A stretch of 5,032 bases of DNA from positions 1 through 5,032 of the forward strand of contig CAKTZW010000199.1 in assembly GCA_934636065.1 (NCBI GenBank), given 5' to 3'. Origin of the DNA: an uncultured Labedella sp. Its GTDB lineage: Bacteria > Actinomycetota > Actinomycetes > Actinomycetales > Microbacteriaceae. Of this stretch, positions 1 through 4,875 are shown in pieces. The position numbers were made by a program, and so were the translations under genes. Each line of letters opens with the position of its first letter. Position 1 is the stretch's first letter. Under the pieces are notes generated by a model. The model was given only the letters and a program-made list of their open reading frames with translations. It was not told the origin of the DNA and ran no database searches.

Positions 1-254
1 GCGAGGGGCAGGACAAGGCGCACCTCCGCGCCGCCCCCCGGCCGGTTGGCGGCTTCCAGCCGGCCGCCCAGCCGGCGGGCGACGTTGGCTGCCAGGAACA
101 GTCCCAGCCCATGGCCCGCCCCCTTGCTGGACTGGTACGGCTTGCCGACCGTCGCCAGCAGCGCCGGGGGGAAGCCGGGTCCGTCGTCGGCCACCGTCAG
201 GGTCAGGGTGTCGGATCCCGCTTCCGCCCGGAGCGCGATGCCGGCGGGCGAGGC
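1..254 (-). pseudogene. Histidine kinase HATPase domain, C-terminal fragment, RegB/RoxS-like (runs off left edge)
   Basis: Reading the minus strand from 254 down to 3 gives 84 residues that are clearly the ATP-binding half of a sensor histidine kinase. The G1 box is VADDGPGF (residues 21-28), an F-box-like stretch VGKPYQSSK follows (36-44), the G2 box is GHGLGLFLA (48-56), and the domain closes with NVARRLGGRLEAANRPGGG and a final beta strand ending LPL at the window edge. The PY-SSK to GLGLFLA-NVARRLGG pattern is like proteobacterial redox kinases of the RegB/PrrB/RoxS type, by memory of the family. The N-box, which should hold the Mg-binding Asn just before the first residues ASP, is missing: the frame meets TAG at 270-272 after five unrelated codons, and no start codon lies between. 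Leucine codons are 10 CTG, 2 CTC and 1 CTT, unlike the CTC-rich genes to the right. It is a truncated fragment of probably foreign or chimeric origin. The domain call is sure; the subfamily is less so. Confidence 0.8.
248..254. other. Junction between unrelated sequences (7-bp shared sequence)
   Basis: The kinase reading frame (minus) keeps family-like sequence up to base 254. The fumarase reading frame (plus) keeps family-like sequence from the Glu codon at 250, and the 3' two bases of the preceding codon would also fit the Arg usually found there. The bases gcgaggc at 248-254 fit both sides, so the breakpoint cannot be placed more finely and a short microhomology is implied. Left of it there is no fumarase homology; right of it there is no kinase homology and a stop in the kinase frame. 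Assembly or library chimera is the simplest explanation; illegitimate recombination in the genome is the alternative. Confidence 0.7.
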
Positions 255-348
255 CGTCGTCGACCTCGGCTACGTCGAGCGTGGCGAGGTCACCGAGGAG
301 CAGCTCGACGCCGCTCTCGACCTCCTGTCGATGACGCACCCCGGCTGA
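250..348 (+). pseudogene. fumC: Class II fumarate hydratase, last 32 residues only (5' truncated at the junction)
   Basis: The plus-strand frame ending in TGA at 346-348 contains a stretch starting EAVVDLGYVERGEV and ending LLSMTHPG. This matches the C-terminal helical domain of class II fumarases (FumC), where a segment of the type REAV-LGYV-G-LTEEQLD-ALD precedes the end of the protein. FumC converts fumarate to L-malate in the TCA cycle. The residues upstream in the same frame (encoded before 248) are proline/serine/arginine-rich and have no resemblance to fumarase; they are the antisense of the histidine kinase. Leucine codons here are 4 CTC and 1 CTG, as in the rest of the window. The whole catalytic core (signature GSSxMPxKxNP and tetramer core) is absent. 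A fumarase near phoH fits actinobacterial gene order, so this part likely belongs to the main chromosome and the true gene would continue leftward in an unchimeric assembly. Confidence 0.68.
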
Positions 349-379
349 TCGGAATACAGTGTCGATCCGGGCTTCGTGA

Positions 380-414
380 GCTGAGCGCCGGAGCGCGCCT
401 CGGCTGAGCGCCGG
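380..414 (+). repeat. Direct repeat pair, 12 bp, period 23
   Basis: The sequence gctgagcgccgg occurs twice, at 380-391 and 403-414, in the gap between the fumarase and prepilin peptidase stop codons. Its reverse complement core, gcgctcagc, occurs a third time at 424-432, so either direct copy can pair with it. The arrangement would allow alternative hairpins. Confidence 0.7.
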
Positions 415-432
415 GATGCGCCAGCGCTCAGC
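403..432. terminator. Candidate bidirectional hairpin between converging genes
   Basis: Arms gctgagcgc (403-411) and gcgctcagc (424-432) form a perfect 9-bp stem; after one mismatch, two further G-C pairs (413-414 with 421-422) leave a 6-nt loop. It lies between the convergent fumarase (ends 348) and prepilin peptidase (stop 428-430) genes and overlaps the last codons of the latter. There is no U-run on either strand, so termination is inferred from position and stem strength only. Confidence 0.4.
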
Positions 433-1009
433 GAACCAGCACGACCGCCGTCCAGAACCCGACCAGGAGGAACGGCCCGAACGGGATACTGCGACTCCCG
501 CGCCGCCACAGCACGACGAGGCCGCCCAGTCCTCCCGACAGGAACGCGACGATCCCGGCGAGGACGACGGCGTCGAGCCGCGCAAGGGCGAGGACCGTCG
601 CGAGCACGACGGCGAGCTTGAGGTCGCCCATTCCCATGCCGCCTCCCGCGCAGAGCACGGCGAAGAACACGAACGTCGCCCCTGCCGCGACGAGCGGCGC
701 GAGCGGCTCGGGTCCCCCGAGGGCGATCGAGGCGCAGACGGTCAGGGCGGCGACCGCGGCGCACGGCAGGACGAGCACGTTCGGCAGTCGCCGTTCGGTG
801 AGGTCGGCGCGCCACAGCATGGGCGTCACGACAGCGAGCGCGGCGGTCGGGAGGAGGCCGGGAACCGGACCCAGGGAGACGACGGCGACGACGATGAGCA
901 CGAGTCCCGCGATCGCGTCCTCCGGATCACGACGCCAGAGCCGGAACCCCTCCACAGCACCGGGTCGGCCGGTCGCGGCGTCTGCGGGAGGGAGGTCGAG
1001 CGCGGGCAT
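428..1009 (-). CDS. Prepilin peptidase (type IV leader peptidase, A24 family), short form
   Basis: A 193-residue integral membrane aspartyl protease that would cleave the leader of type IV pilin-like or pseudopilin precursors at the cytoplasmic face. Both catalytic aspartates are visible: Asp69 in ADLTERRLPN, matching the family's D-x(6)-PN pattern, and Asp129 in the GxGD motif GMGMGDLKLA. The conserved IPFGPFLLVG lies at 175-184. About six to seven hydrophobic segments are seen (roughly 33-46, 50-64, 78-97, 104-121, 131-152, 157-168, 180-192). The N-terminal CxxC methyltransferase domain of PilD is absent, so this is the short TadV/FlaK-like form that is common in actinobacteria. The ATG at 1009 is chosen because a -10 element lies exactly 6 nt upstream and there is no Shine-Dalgarno. 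No pilin or secretion genes are in the window, so its substrates are unknown. It is transcribed away from phoH's terminator and towards the fumarase fragment. Confidence 0.85.
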   Translation of the reverse strand: MPALDLPPADAATGRPGAVEGFRLWRRDPEDAIAGLVLIVVAVVSLGPVPGLLPTAALAVVTPMLWRADLTERRLPNVLVLPCAAVAALTVCASIALGGPEPLAPLVAAGATFVFFAVLCAGGGMGMGDLKLAVVLATVLALARLDAVVLAGIVAFLSGGLGGLVVLWRRGSRSIPFGPFLLVGFWTAVVLVR

Positions 1010-1015
1010 CCGGGA

Positions 1016-1021
1016 ATGCTA
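1016..1021 (-). promoter_or_regulatory. -10 element TAGCAT of a leaderless prepilin peptidase promoter
   Basis: On the minus strand TAGCAT (1021 to 1016) fits TANNNT and is followed by six bases, TCCCGG, and then the ATG. Transcription starting about 7 nt after the hexamer would begin at the A of ATG, giving a leaderless mRNA. No good -35 is seen at 16-18 bp spacing, and there is no AGGAG before the start codon. Confidence 0.5.
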
Positions 1022-1048
1022 GCGACGAGCACCACCGGCACGCTCGCC

Positions 1049-1090
1049 GTCTCCACAGCGTCGTCTCCACAGCGTCGTCTCCACAGCGCC
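1049..1090. repeat. Three tandem 14-bp repeats upstream of the prepilin peptidase promoter
   Basis: The plus-strand unit gtctccacagcgtc occurs at 1049-1062 and 1063-1076, with a one-base variant (gtctccacagcgcc) at 1077-1090. On the prepilin peptidase strand the core reads GCTGTGGAGAC. If transcription starts at 1009, the array covers about -40 to -81, where activator or repressor sites usually lie. A partial match, ctccacag, recurs at 950-957 inside the gene. Function as an iterated protein-binding site is inference; slippage-derived repetition is the alternative. Confidence 0.75.
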
Positions 1091-1135
1091 GCATCGTCGT
1101 TCGCGGCTCGACGCGCGCGCGCCCCGGGGCCGCCC

Positions 1136-1170
1136 GGGACGCGGTCCCGCTGAGGGCGAGACCGCGTCCC
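1136..1170 (-). terminator. Strong hairpin terminator downstream of phoH
   Basis: An 11-bp perfect inverted repeat, gggacgcggtc (1136-1146) and gaccgcgtccc (1160-1170), is extended inward by four more positions to give a 15-bp stem with a 5-nt loop. The single imperfect position is a G-U pair in minus-strand RNA but an A-C mismatch in plus-strand RNA, which fits a role in ending the minus-strand phoH transcript, whose stop codon is 32 nt upstream. There is no U-tract, as is frequent for actinobacterial terminators. Confidence 0.72.
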
Positions 1171-1202
1171 GTCGACGGCACCGACCGGGAGCGGGAACCG
1201 CG

Positions 1203-2591
1203 TCAGGCCAGCTCGTTGGACTCCAGCAGCTCGGCGACGAGCCCGGCGATCGCGCTGCGCTCGGACCGCGTCAGGGTGATGTGGCCGAAGAGCCGGTGAC
1301 CCTTGAGCGTCTCGATGACCGACGCGACGCCGTCGTGGCGACCCACGCGGAGGTTGTCGCGCTGCGCCACGTCGTGCGTGAGGACGACGCGCGAGTTCTG
1401 ACCGATCCGCGACAGCACCGTGAGCAGGACGTTGCGCTCGAGCGACTGGGCCTCGTCCACGATCACGAAGGCGTCGTGGAGGGACCGACCGCGGATGTGC
1501 GTGAGCGGGAGCACCTCGATGATGCCCCGCTCGACGACCTCGTCGAGCACGTTCTGCGACACGACGGAACCGAGCGTGTCGAAGACGGCCTGACCCCAGG
1601 GGTTCATCTTCTCGCCCTGGTCGCCCGGCAGGTAGCCGAGCTCCTGGCCGCCGACCGCATAGAGCGGCCGGAACACCATGATCTTGCGGTGCTGCTGCCG
1701 CTCGAGGACCGCCTCCAGCCCCGCGCACAGCGCGAGCGCGGACTTCCCCGTCCCCGCTCGACCGCCCAGGGAGACGATGCCGATCTCCGGATCGAGCAGC
1801 ATGTCGATCGCGAGTCGCTGCTCGGCGGACCGGCCGTGCAGCCCGAACACGTCACGGTCGCCTCGCACGATCGAGAACTCGCGCTTTCCGGTCACCCGGC
1901 CGAGGGCGGAACCGCGCTCGGAGTGGATCACGAGTCCCGTGTTGAGCGGCAGCCCCTCCACTTGCGGAGAGATCGCGATCTCGCTCTCGTAGAGGTCCGC
2001 CATCTCGTTCGCGGACACGTGCACGTCCGCCATGCCCGTCCACCCGGACTCGACGGCCTGCTCGGCGCGATACTCCTCGGCGGCGAGGCCGATCGACGCC
2101 GCCTTGACGCGCAGCGGCATGTCCTTCGACACCACGGTCACCGCGAGCCCGTCGTTCGCGAGGTTGAGGGCGACGGCGAGGATGCGGGAGTCGTTGTCCC
2201 CCAGCTGGAGTCCGCTCGGGAGCACCGACATGTTCGAGTGGTTGAGCTCCACCCGGAGGGTTCCTCCGGCTGAGCCGACCGGCACCGGGAAGTCGAGTCG
2301 CTCGTGCTCGATGCGCAGGTCGTCGAGCAGGCGCAGCGCCTGCCGCGCGAAATAGCCGATCTCGGGGTCATGACGCTTCCCCTCGAGCTCGCCGATCACG
2401 ACGACGGGGATCACCACCGAGTGTTCGGCGAAGCGGAACAGCGCCCGCGGATCCGACAGGAGGACGGAGGTGTCGAGGACATACGTGCGCTCGGCCTGGT
2501 CCGGGAGACTCCCGGCCTCCGATCGCCCGCTCGTCCTGCTGTCCGGAGTCCGTCCGTCAGCCGTCGCCGTGGAGGTATTGAACGTGGTCAC
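1203..2591 (-). CDS. phoH2: PIN-PhoH family protein (PhoH2-type ATPase/RNA helicase with PIN ribonuclease domain)
   Basis: A 462-residue cytoplasmic protein with two domains. The N-terminal PIN nuclease domain (about 36-165) starts [12 protein letters not shown] and shows acidic metal-site candidates Asp40, Glu68 ([11 protein letters not shown]), Asp132/Asp134 (LGDNDSR) and Asp157 ([10 protein letters not shown]). The C-terminal PhoH P-loop domain (about 250-462) has Walker A GRAGTGKS (277-284, Lys283), Walker [11 protein letters not shown] (Asp379, Glu380) and the following THDVAQRDN motif. In mycobacteria this PIN-PhoH architecture (PhoH2, Rv1095) couples ATP-driven RNA unwinding to RNA cleavage; that activity is assumed here by homology. 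The start is set at GTG 2591 because GGGAG lies 5 nt upstream and the in-frame extension to ATG 2699 has non-coding-like third positions; ATG 2612 would add 7 residues. The first ~35 residues are Ser/Thr-rich and unconserved. No clear antitoxin gene adjoins it. A strong hairpin follows the stop. Confidence 0.93.
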   Translation of the reverse strand: MTTFNTSTATADGRTPDSRTSGRSEAGSLPDQAERTYVLDTSVLLSDPRALFRFAEHSVVIPVVVIGELEGKRHDPEIGYFARQALRLLDDLRIEHERLDFPVPVGSAGGTLRVELNHSNMSVLPSGLQLGDNDSRILAVALNLANDGLAVTVVSKDMPLRVKAASIGLAAEEYRAEQAVESGWTGMADVHVSANEMADLYESEIAISPQVEGLPLNTGLVIHSERGSALGRVTGKREFSIVRGDRDVFGLHGRSAEQRLAIDMLLDPEIGIVSLGGRAGTGKSALALCAGLEAVLERQQHRKIMVFRPLYAVGGQELGYLPGDQGEKMNPWGQAVFDTLGSVVSQNVLDEVVERGIIEVLPLTHIRGRSLHDAFVIVDEAQSLERNVLLTVLSRIGQNSRVVLTHDVAQRDNLRVGRHDGVASVIETLKGHRLFGHITLTRSERSAIAGLVAELLESNELA

Positions 2592-2596
2592 GAGCA

Positions 2597-2601
2597 CTCC
2601 C
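2597..2601 (-). promoter_or_regulatory. Ribosome binding site GGGAG deciding the phoH start
   Basis: Minus-strand GGGAG (2601 to 2597) sits 5 nt before GTG 2591. The competing ATG at 2612 is preceded by GAGAGATTCCGAGCG with no comparable Shine-Dalgarno, and ATG 2699 by a weak one at best. Confidence 0.55.
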
Positions 2602-2676
2602 ACCCCGAGCATCGCTCGGAATCTCTCGACGAGCGGCCACGTAGTGGTTGCGAGTCGAACTTGTGTGGCCGGCTCG

Positions 2677-2695
2677 ATCAGGCGCCATACCTGAT
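2677..2695. promoter_or_regulatory. 19-bp dyad ATCAGG-N7-CCTGAT in the phoH upstream region
   Basis: Perfect 6-bp arms at 2677-2682 and 2690-2695 flank a 7-bp spacer, about 86-104 bp before the phoH GTG. The size and spacing fit a binding site for a dimeric helix-turn-helix regulator. A weak hairpin in the phoH leader is the alternative. The regulator is unknown. Confidence 0.4.
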
Positions 2696-2698
2696 ACA

Positions 2699-2736
2699 TC
2701 GGAGGCTACGTGCCACGTCGGTCGCGTCGCCTCCGA
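2699..2736. repeat. 8-bp inverted repeat TCGGAGGC/GCCTCCGA enclosing a small palindrome
   Basis: Arms at 2699-2706 and 2729-2736 are perfectly complementary with a 22-nt spacer. Inside the spacer, ACGTG-C-CACGT (2708-2718) is itself a near-perfect palindrome. The region lies between the aminotransferase end and phoH and may be part of the phoH promoter or leader; no clear -35/-10 pair was recognised here. Confidence 0.4.
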
Positions 2737-2755
2737 CACGCTGTCCGAGAGGTTT

Positions 2756-2779
2756 CGACGACGTTAACAATCGTGGTCG
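2756..2779. promoter_or_regulatory. Imperfect dyad with AT-rich centre (CGACGACG-TTAACAAT-CGTGGTCG)
   Basis: The 8-bp arms at 2756-2763 and 2772-2779 match at 7 of 8 positions around an 8-bp AT-rich centre, which stands out in this GC-rich sequence and includes the palindrome GTTAAC (2763-2768). It could be an operator or upstream promoter element for phoH, or part of the structured 3' end of the aminotransferase transcript, since it overlaps the next hairpin. Confidence 0.35.
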
Positions 2780-2797
2780 CGGAAAACCCCTCGCGAC
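2776..2797 (-). terminator. Weak hairpin just after the aminotransferase stop codon
   Basis: Arms gtcgcg (2776-2781) and cgcgac (2792-2797) form a perfect 6-bp stem with a 10-nt loop, beginning 2 nt after the TGA at 2802-2800. No U-run follows. It is a plausible but weak end for the prenyltransferase-aminotransferase operon. Confidence 0.35.
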
Positions 2798-2799
2798 GG

Positions 2800-3969
2800 T
2801 CAGGACGTGAGCGTCGAGTACGAGATCAGCGCGTCGCGCAGCATCCCGAGCGTCTCGGCGCTCGTCCCCGCGTGCACGCTCACCCGCACGCGGCCCTGAC
2901 GGGTCGTTGTCGTGACCCCGTGGTTGTGGAGGGAGGCCGTGAGGGCTCCGAGGCGGTCCGCCTCCGGCGCGAGGACGACGATCCCGGCGCGTTCGTCCTC
3001 CCTGCGCGGCGACGCGACCGGGATCGCGAACTCGTCCGCGACGTCGATGACGAGAGCGACCCGTTCCGCGATCGCCGACGCGATGAGGGGGACCCCGGCC
3101 GCGATGACGTCCTCGAGAGCGGCGCCGAGCCGCGCGAGCGCCACGAGATCGGGGTTCGAGACGGAGAACGCGGAGACGCCGTCGGCGGGCTCCGGCACGT
3201 CGTCCCACGGCTCCCGCTCACTCGTCCCCATGAATCCGGACAGGACGGGCGCGAGCCGCTCCCGCGCGCGGTCGCCCATGGCGAGATAGCCGGTCCCCCA
3301 CCCCGCGCGCAGCCACTTCTGGCCGCCGCCCGCGATCACGTCGGCCACATCGAAGGGAGCATCGACGACGCCGAAGCCCTGGATGGCGTCGACGATGAGG
3401 AGGCGGTCGCCGATGACCGATCGGATGCCGTCGAGATCCGCGACGTAGCCGGTCCGCGGGTCCACGAGGCTCACCGCGACGGCGGTGACGTCGTCGTCGA
3501 GGCCGTCGGCGACGACCCCTGGCGTGACCCTCCCCTGGTCCGCCGCGAGCCGGCGCGGCCCCATGGTCCCGAGGGCGTCCGATGCACGACGCGCAGCGAC
3601 GGGGAGGCTCGGGAACTCGCCGGGCGACAGCAGCAGGTCTCCGCTGAGCCCGAACATGACGTGGAGGAGGCCGTGGCTCGTCGACGGCTGCAGCACGATC
3701 TGATCGGGCCGGAACCCGCTGAGGGTCGCCAGGCCCTCACGAGCCCCGTCGGCCGCGGTCGCGAGCGACTCGAGCGATCCGTACCGGAAACGCGAGAGGA
3801 GCTCGTGCGCGGCGCTCGCCTCAGCGAGCACCGCGGAGGACAGCGGCCCGACCTTGGCGTAGTCGAGGTAGCCGGCATCCTCCGTGAAGCCGGCGGCGAA
3901 GGCGTCGGCCCGCGACTCGTCGTCGCGGGGCTCGCCGTCGAGGGGACGCGAGGGTCCTGGGCTGCTCAC
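2800..3969 (-). CDS. Aminotransferase class V-fold PLP-dependent enzyme
   Basis: A 389-residue fold-type I PLP enzyme, the usual length for class V aminotransferases, cysteine desulfurase-like and kynureninase-like proteins. Visible features, in order: YLDYAKVGPLS near 34-44 (the N-terminal substrate-gate segment); QPSTSHGLLHVM at 94-105, which supplies phosphate and ring contacts; VSLVDPRTGY (166-175); LLIVDAIQGFG (190-200), with Asp194 expected to pair with the pyridine nitrogen and Gln197 with O3'; GGGQKWLRAGWGTGYL (214-229), with Lys218 the predicted Schiff-base lysine; and RVRVSVH (360-366), with Arg362 the likely substrate carboxylate-binding residue. No catalytic Cys loop of NifS/IscS type is seen. 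The start is GTG 3969, with AGGAG 3 nt and AAAGG 9 nt upstream; no other in-frame start lies near. It follows the prenyltransferase gene by 24 bp, so they are co-transcribed, though no metabolic link is obvious. The substrate is not predictable from sequence. Confidence 0.88.
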   Translation of the reverse strand: MSSPGPSRPLDGEPRDDESRADAFAAGFTEDAGYLDYAKVGPLSSAVLAEASAAHELLSRFRYGSLESLATAADGAREGLATLSGFRPDQIVLQPSTSHGLLHVMFGLSGDLLLSPGEFPSLPVAARRASDALGTMGPRRLAADQGRVTPGVVADGLDDDVTAVAVSLVDPRTGYVADLDGIRSVIGDRLLIVDAIQGFGVVDAPFDVADVIAGGGQKWLRAGWGTGYLAMGDRARERLAPVLSGFMGTSEREPWDDVPEPADGVSAFSVSNPDLVALARLGAALEDVIAAGVPLIASAIAERVALVIDVADEFAIPVASPRREDERAGIVVLAPEADRLGALTASLHNHGVTTTTRQGRVRVSVHAGTSAETLGMLRDALISYSTLTS

Positions 3970-3972
3970 GCT

Positions 3973-3983
3973 CTCCTGCCTTT
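3973..3983 (-). promoter_or_regulatory. Ribosome binding site region AAAGGCAGGAG of the aminotransferase gene
   Basis: The purine-rich minus-strand AAAGGCAGGAG (3983 to 3973) lies in the 24-bp gap after the prenyltransferase stop. AGGAG is only 3 nt from the GTG, which is short, while AAAGG is at 9 nt; either could pair with 16S rRNA. It supports GTG 3969 as the start. Confidence 0.6.
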
Positions 3984-3993
3984 CGTCGATCGG

Positions 3994-4779
3994 TCAGCCG
4001 CCGAAGCGGCGATGGCGGCGGGCGTAGTCGCGCAGAGCACGGAGGAAGTCGACCTCGCGCATGTCCGGTCCGAGCGCCTCCATGAAGTAGAACTCGCTGT
4101 GCGCGCTCTGCCAGAGCATGAAATCGCTCAAGCGCTGCTCGCCGGACGTGCGGATGACGAGGTCGGGATCCGGCTGACCACCGGTGTACAGGTGCTCGCC
4201 GATGAGGTCCGGGGTCAGGAGCTCCGCGAGTTCGTCGAGACTGCCGCCCTCGAGGTGGTGCTTGCGCACGATCGCGCGCATCGCGTCGACGATCTCGTGG
4301 CGGCCTCCGTAGCCGACGGCGAGATTCACGTGCAGTCCCGACCGATCGGACGTGCGGGCTTCGGCCGCCGCCAACGCCCCGGTCAGCTGGCCGGGGAGCC
4401 GAGACGCGTCGCCGACGTGCTGCACGCGCCAGTTACGGAAGTGCGACACGTCCTCGGCGAGATCCGCGATGATCCCGATGAGCTCGCGGAGCTCCTCCGG
4501 CGGTCGGTTCGTGAGGTTGTCGCTCGACAGGAGGTACAGCGTCACCACACTGATGCCGAGGTCGTCACACCACGTGAGGAACTCGTGCATCTTCGCCGCG
4601 CCCGCGCGGTGCCCGTGCGCAGCCGTCTCGAAGCCCGACTGCCGGGCCCAGCGCCGATTGCCGTCGATGATCATCGCGACGTGGTGCGGCAGCGACTCGG
4701 GTCGGAGGTCACGCCGAAGGCGCTTCTCGTAGAGACGGTAGAGCACGCCGCGGCCCAACGGTTCCGTCCACCCAGTCAC
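3994..4779 (-). CDS. uppS: Isoprenyl transferase (cis-prenyltransferase), probably short-chain Z-FPP synthase like Rv1086
   Basis: A 261-residue enzyme (E. coli UppS is about 253) that condenses isopentenyl diphosphate with an allylic diphosphate, forming Z double bonds for polyprenyl carrier lipid synthesis. Family motifs: HVAMIIDGNRRWAR (33-46) with catalytic Asp39 and the phosphate-binding Asn/Arg; HGHRAG (55-60); LYLLSSDNLTNRP (81-93); NLAVGYGGR (152-160); DLVIRTSGEQRLSDF (206-220) with Arg210 and Arg216; and SEFYF (228-232) with Glu229, a Mg/IPP-site residue. Position 83 is Leu where E. coli UppS has Ala69. As I recall, M. tuberculosis Rv1086 also has Leu there and makes C15 Z-farnesyl diphosphate. 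Gene order (divergent hemolysin III-like neighbour) also fits Rv1086. GTG 4779 is chosen because a -10 element ends 6 nt before it and conserved sequence begins just after; the open frame to 5022 upstream is arginine-rich and runs over the divergent gene. It starts the operon with the aminotransferase gene. Confidence 0.92.
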   Translation of the reverse strand: MTGWTEPLGRGVLYRLYEKRLRRDLRPESLPHHVAMIIDGNRRWARQSGFETAAHGHRAGAAKMHEFLTWCDDLGISVVTLYLLSSDNLTNRPPEELRELIGIIADLAEDVSHFRNWRVQHVGDASRLPGQLTGALAAAEARTSDRSGLHVNLAVGYGGRHEIVDAMRAIVRKHHLEGGSLDELAELLTPDLIGEHLYTGGQPDPDLVIRTSGEQRLSDFMLWQSAHSEFYFMEALGPDMREVDFLRALRDYARRHRRFGG

Positions 4780-4785
4780 AGGCCT

Positions 4786-4791
4786 ACGGTA
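4786..4791 (-). promoter_or_regulatory. -10 element TACCGT of a leaderless prenyltransferase promoter
   Basis: Minus-strand TACCGT (4791 to 4786) is followed by AGGCCT and then GTG 4779, so the predicted transcription start coincides with the G of the start codon. No canonical -35 is seen at 16-18 bp. AGGCCT is too close to the start to act as a Shine-Dalgarno. Confidence 0.55.
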
Positions 4792-4863
4792 GTGCACTCC
4801 GCTGCGCCGAGCGTGCGGCGTTGCCCAGGGCGACGACGGCTGGGTGCGTTCAGGATCGGGCGA

Positions 4864-4869
4864 TATCGT
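4864..4869 (+). promoter_or_regulatory. -10 element TATCGT of a leaderless promoter for the TrhA-like gene
   Basis: Plus-strand TATCGT is followed by six bases, GACCGG, and then ATG 4876. It has the same geometry as the divergent prenyltransferase promoter, leaving 96 bp between the two start codons. No Shine-Dalgarno and no clear -35 are present. Confidence 0.55.
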
Positions 4870-4875
4870 GACCGG

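Noticed and set aside
46..249. Plus-strand coding sequence continuing upstream of the fumarase tail
   Set aside because: The frame is open by chance only; it is antisense to the histidine kinase HATPase domain and carries no fumarase residues.
1049..1090. Short CRISPR array or DnaA-box cluster
   Set aside because: The units abut without spacers and are only 14 bp, so it is not CRISPR; the TGTGGA core does not match a DnaA box (TTATCCACA).
416..1153. Plus-strand open frame of 245 codons
   Set aside because: It is antisense to the prepilin peptidase gene, strongly Arg/Glu/Asp/His-biased as mirror frames of GC-rich genes are, and has no recognisable domain.
826..1728. Minus-strand 300-codon open frame spanning phoH and the prepilin peptidase gene
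   Set aside because: It is an out-of-frame shadow crossing the phoH terminator, the tandem repeats and two real genes, and is Arg/Pro/Ala-rich without domains.
1281..2273. Plus-strand open frame of 330 codons
   Set aside because: It lies wholly antisense to the intact PIN-PhoH gene; its His/Glu/Arg/Leu-rich sequence is the complement of that gene's codon pattern.
2640..2665. LexA/SOS-type box around cgaac in the phoH upstream region
   Set aside because: Only one half-site is present (CGAAC followed after four bases by GTGGC, not GTTCG).
2592..2699. 36-residue N-terminal extension of PhoH to ATG 2699
   Set aside because: Third-position G/C falls to about 70 percent over this stretch, the region contains dyads, and GTG 2591 has a good GGGAG at 5 nt.
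2557..2739. 60-codon minus-strand ORF overlapping the phoH start as a PhoAT-like antitoxin gene
   Set aside because: Third positions show no coding bias and there is no recognisable similarity; it is kept only as a question under the PhoH finding.
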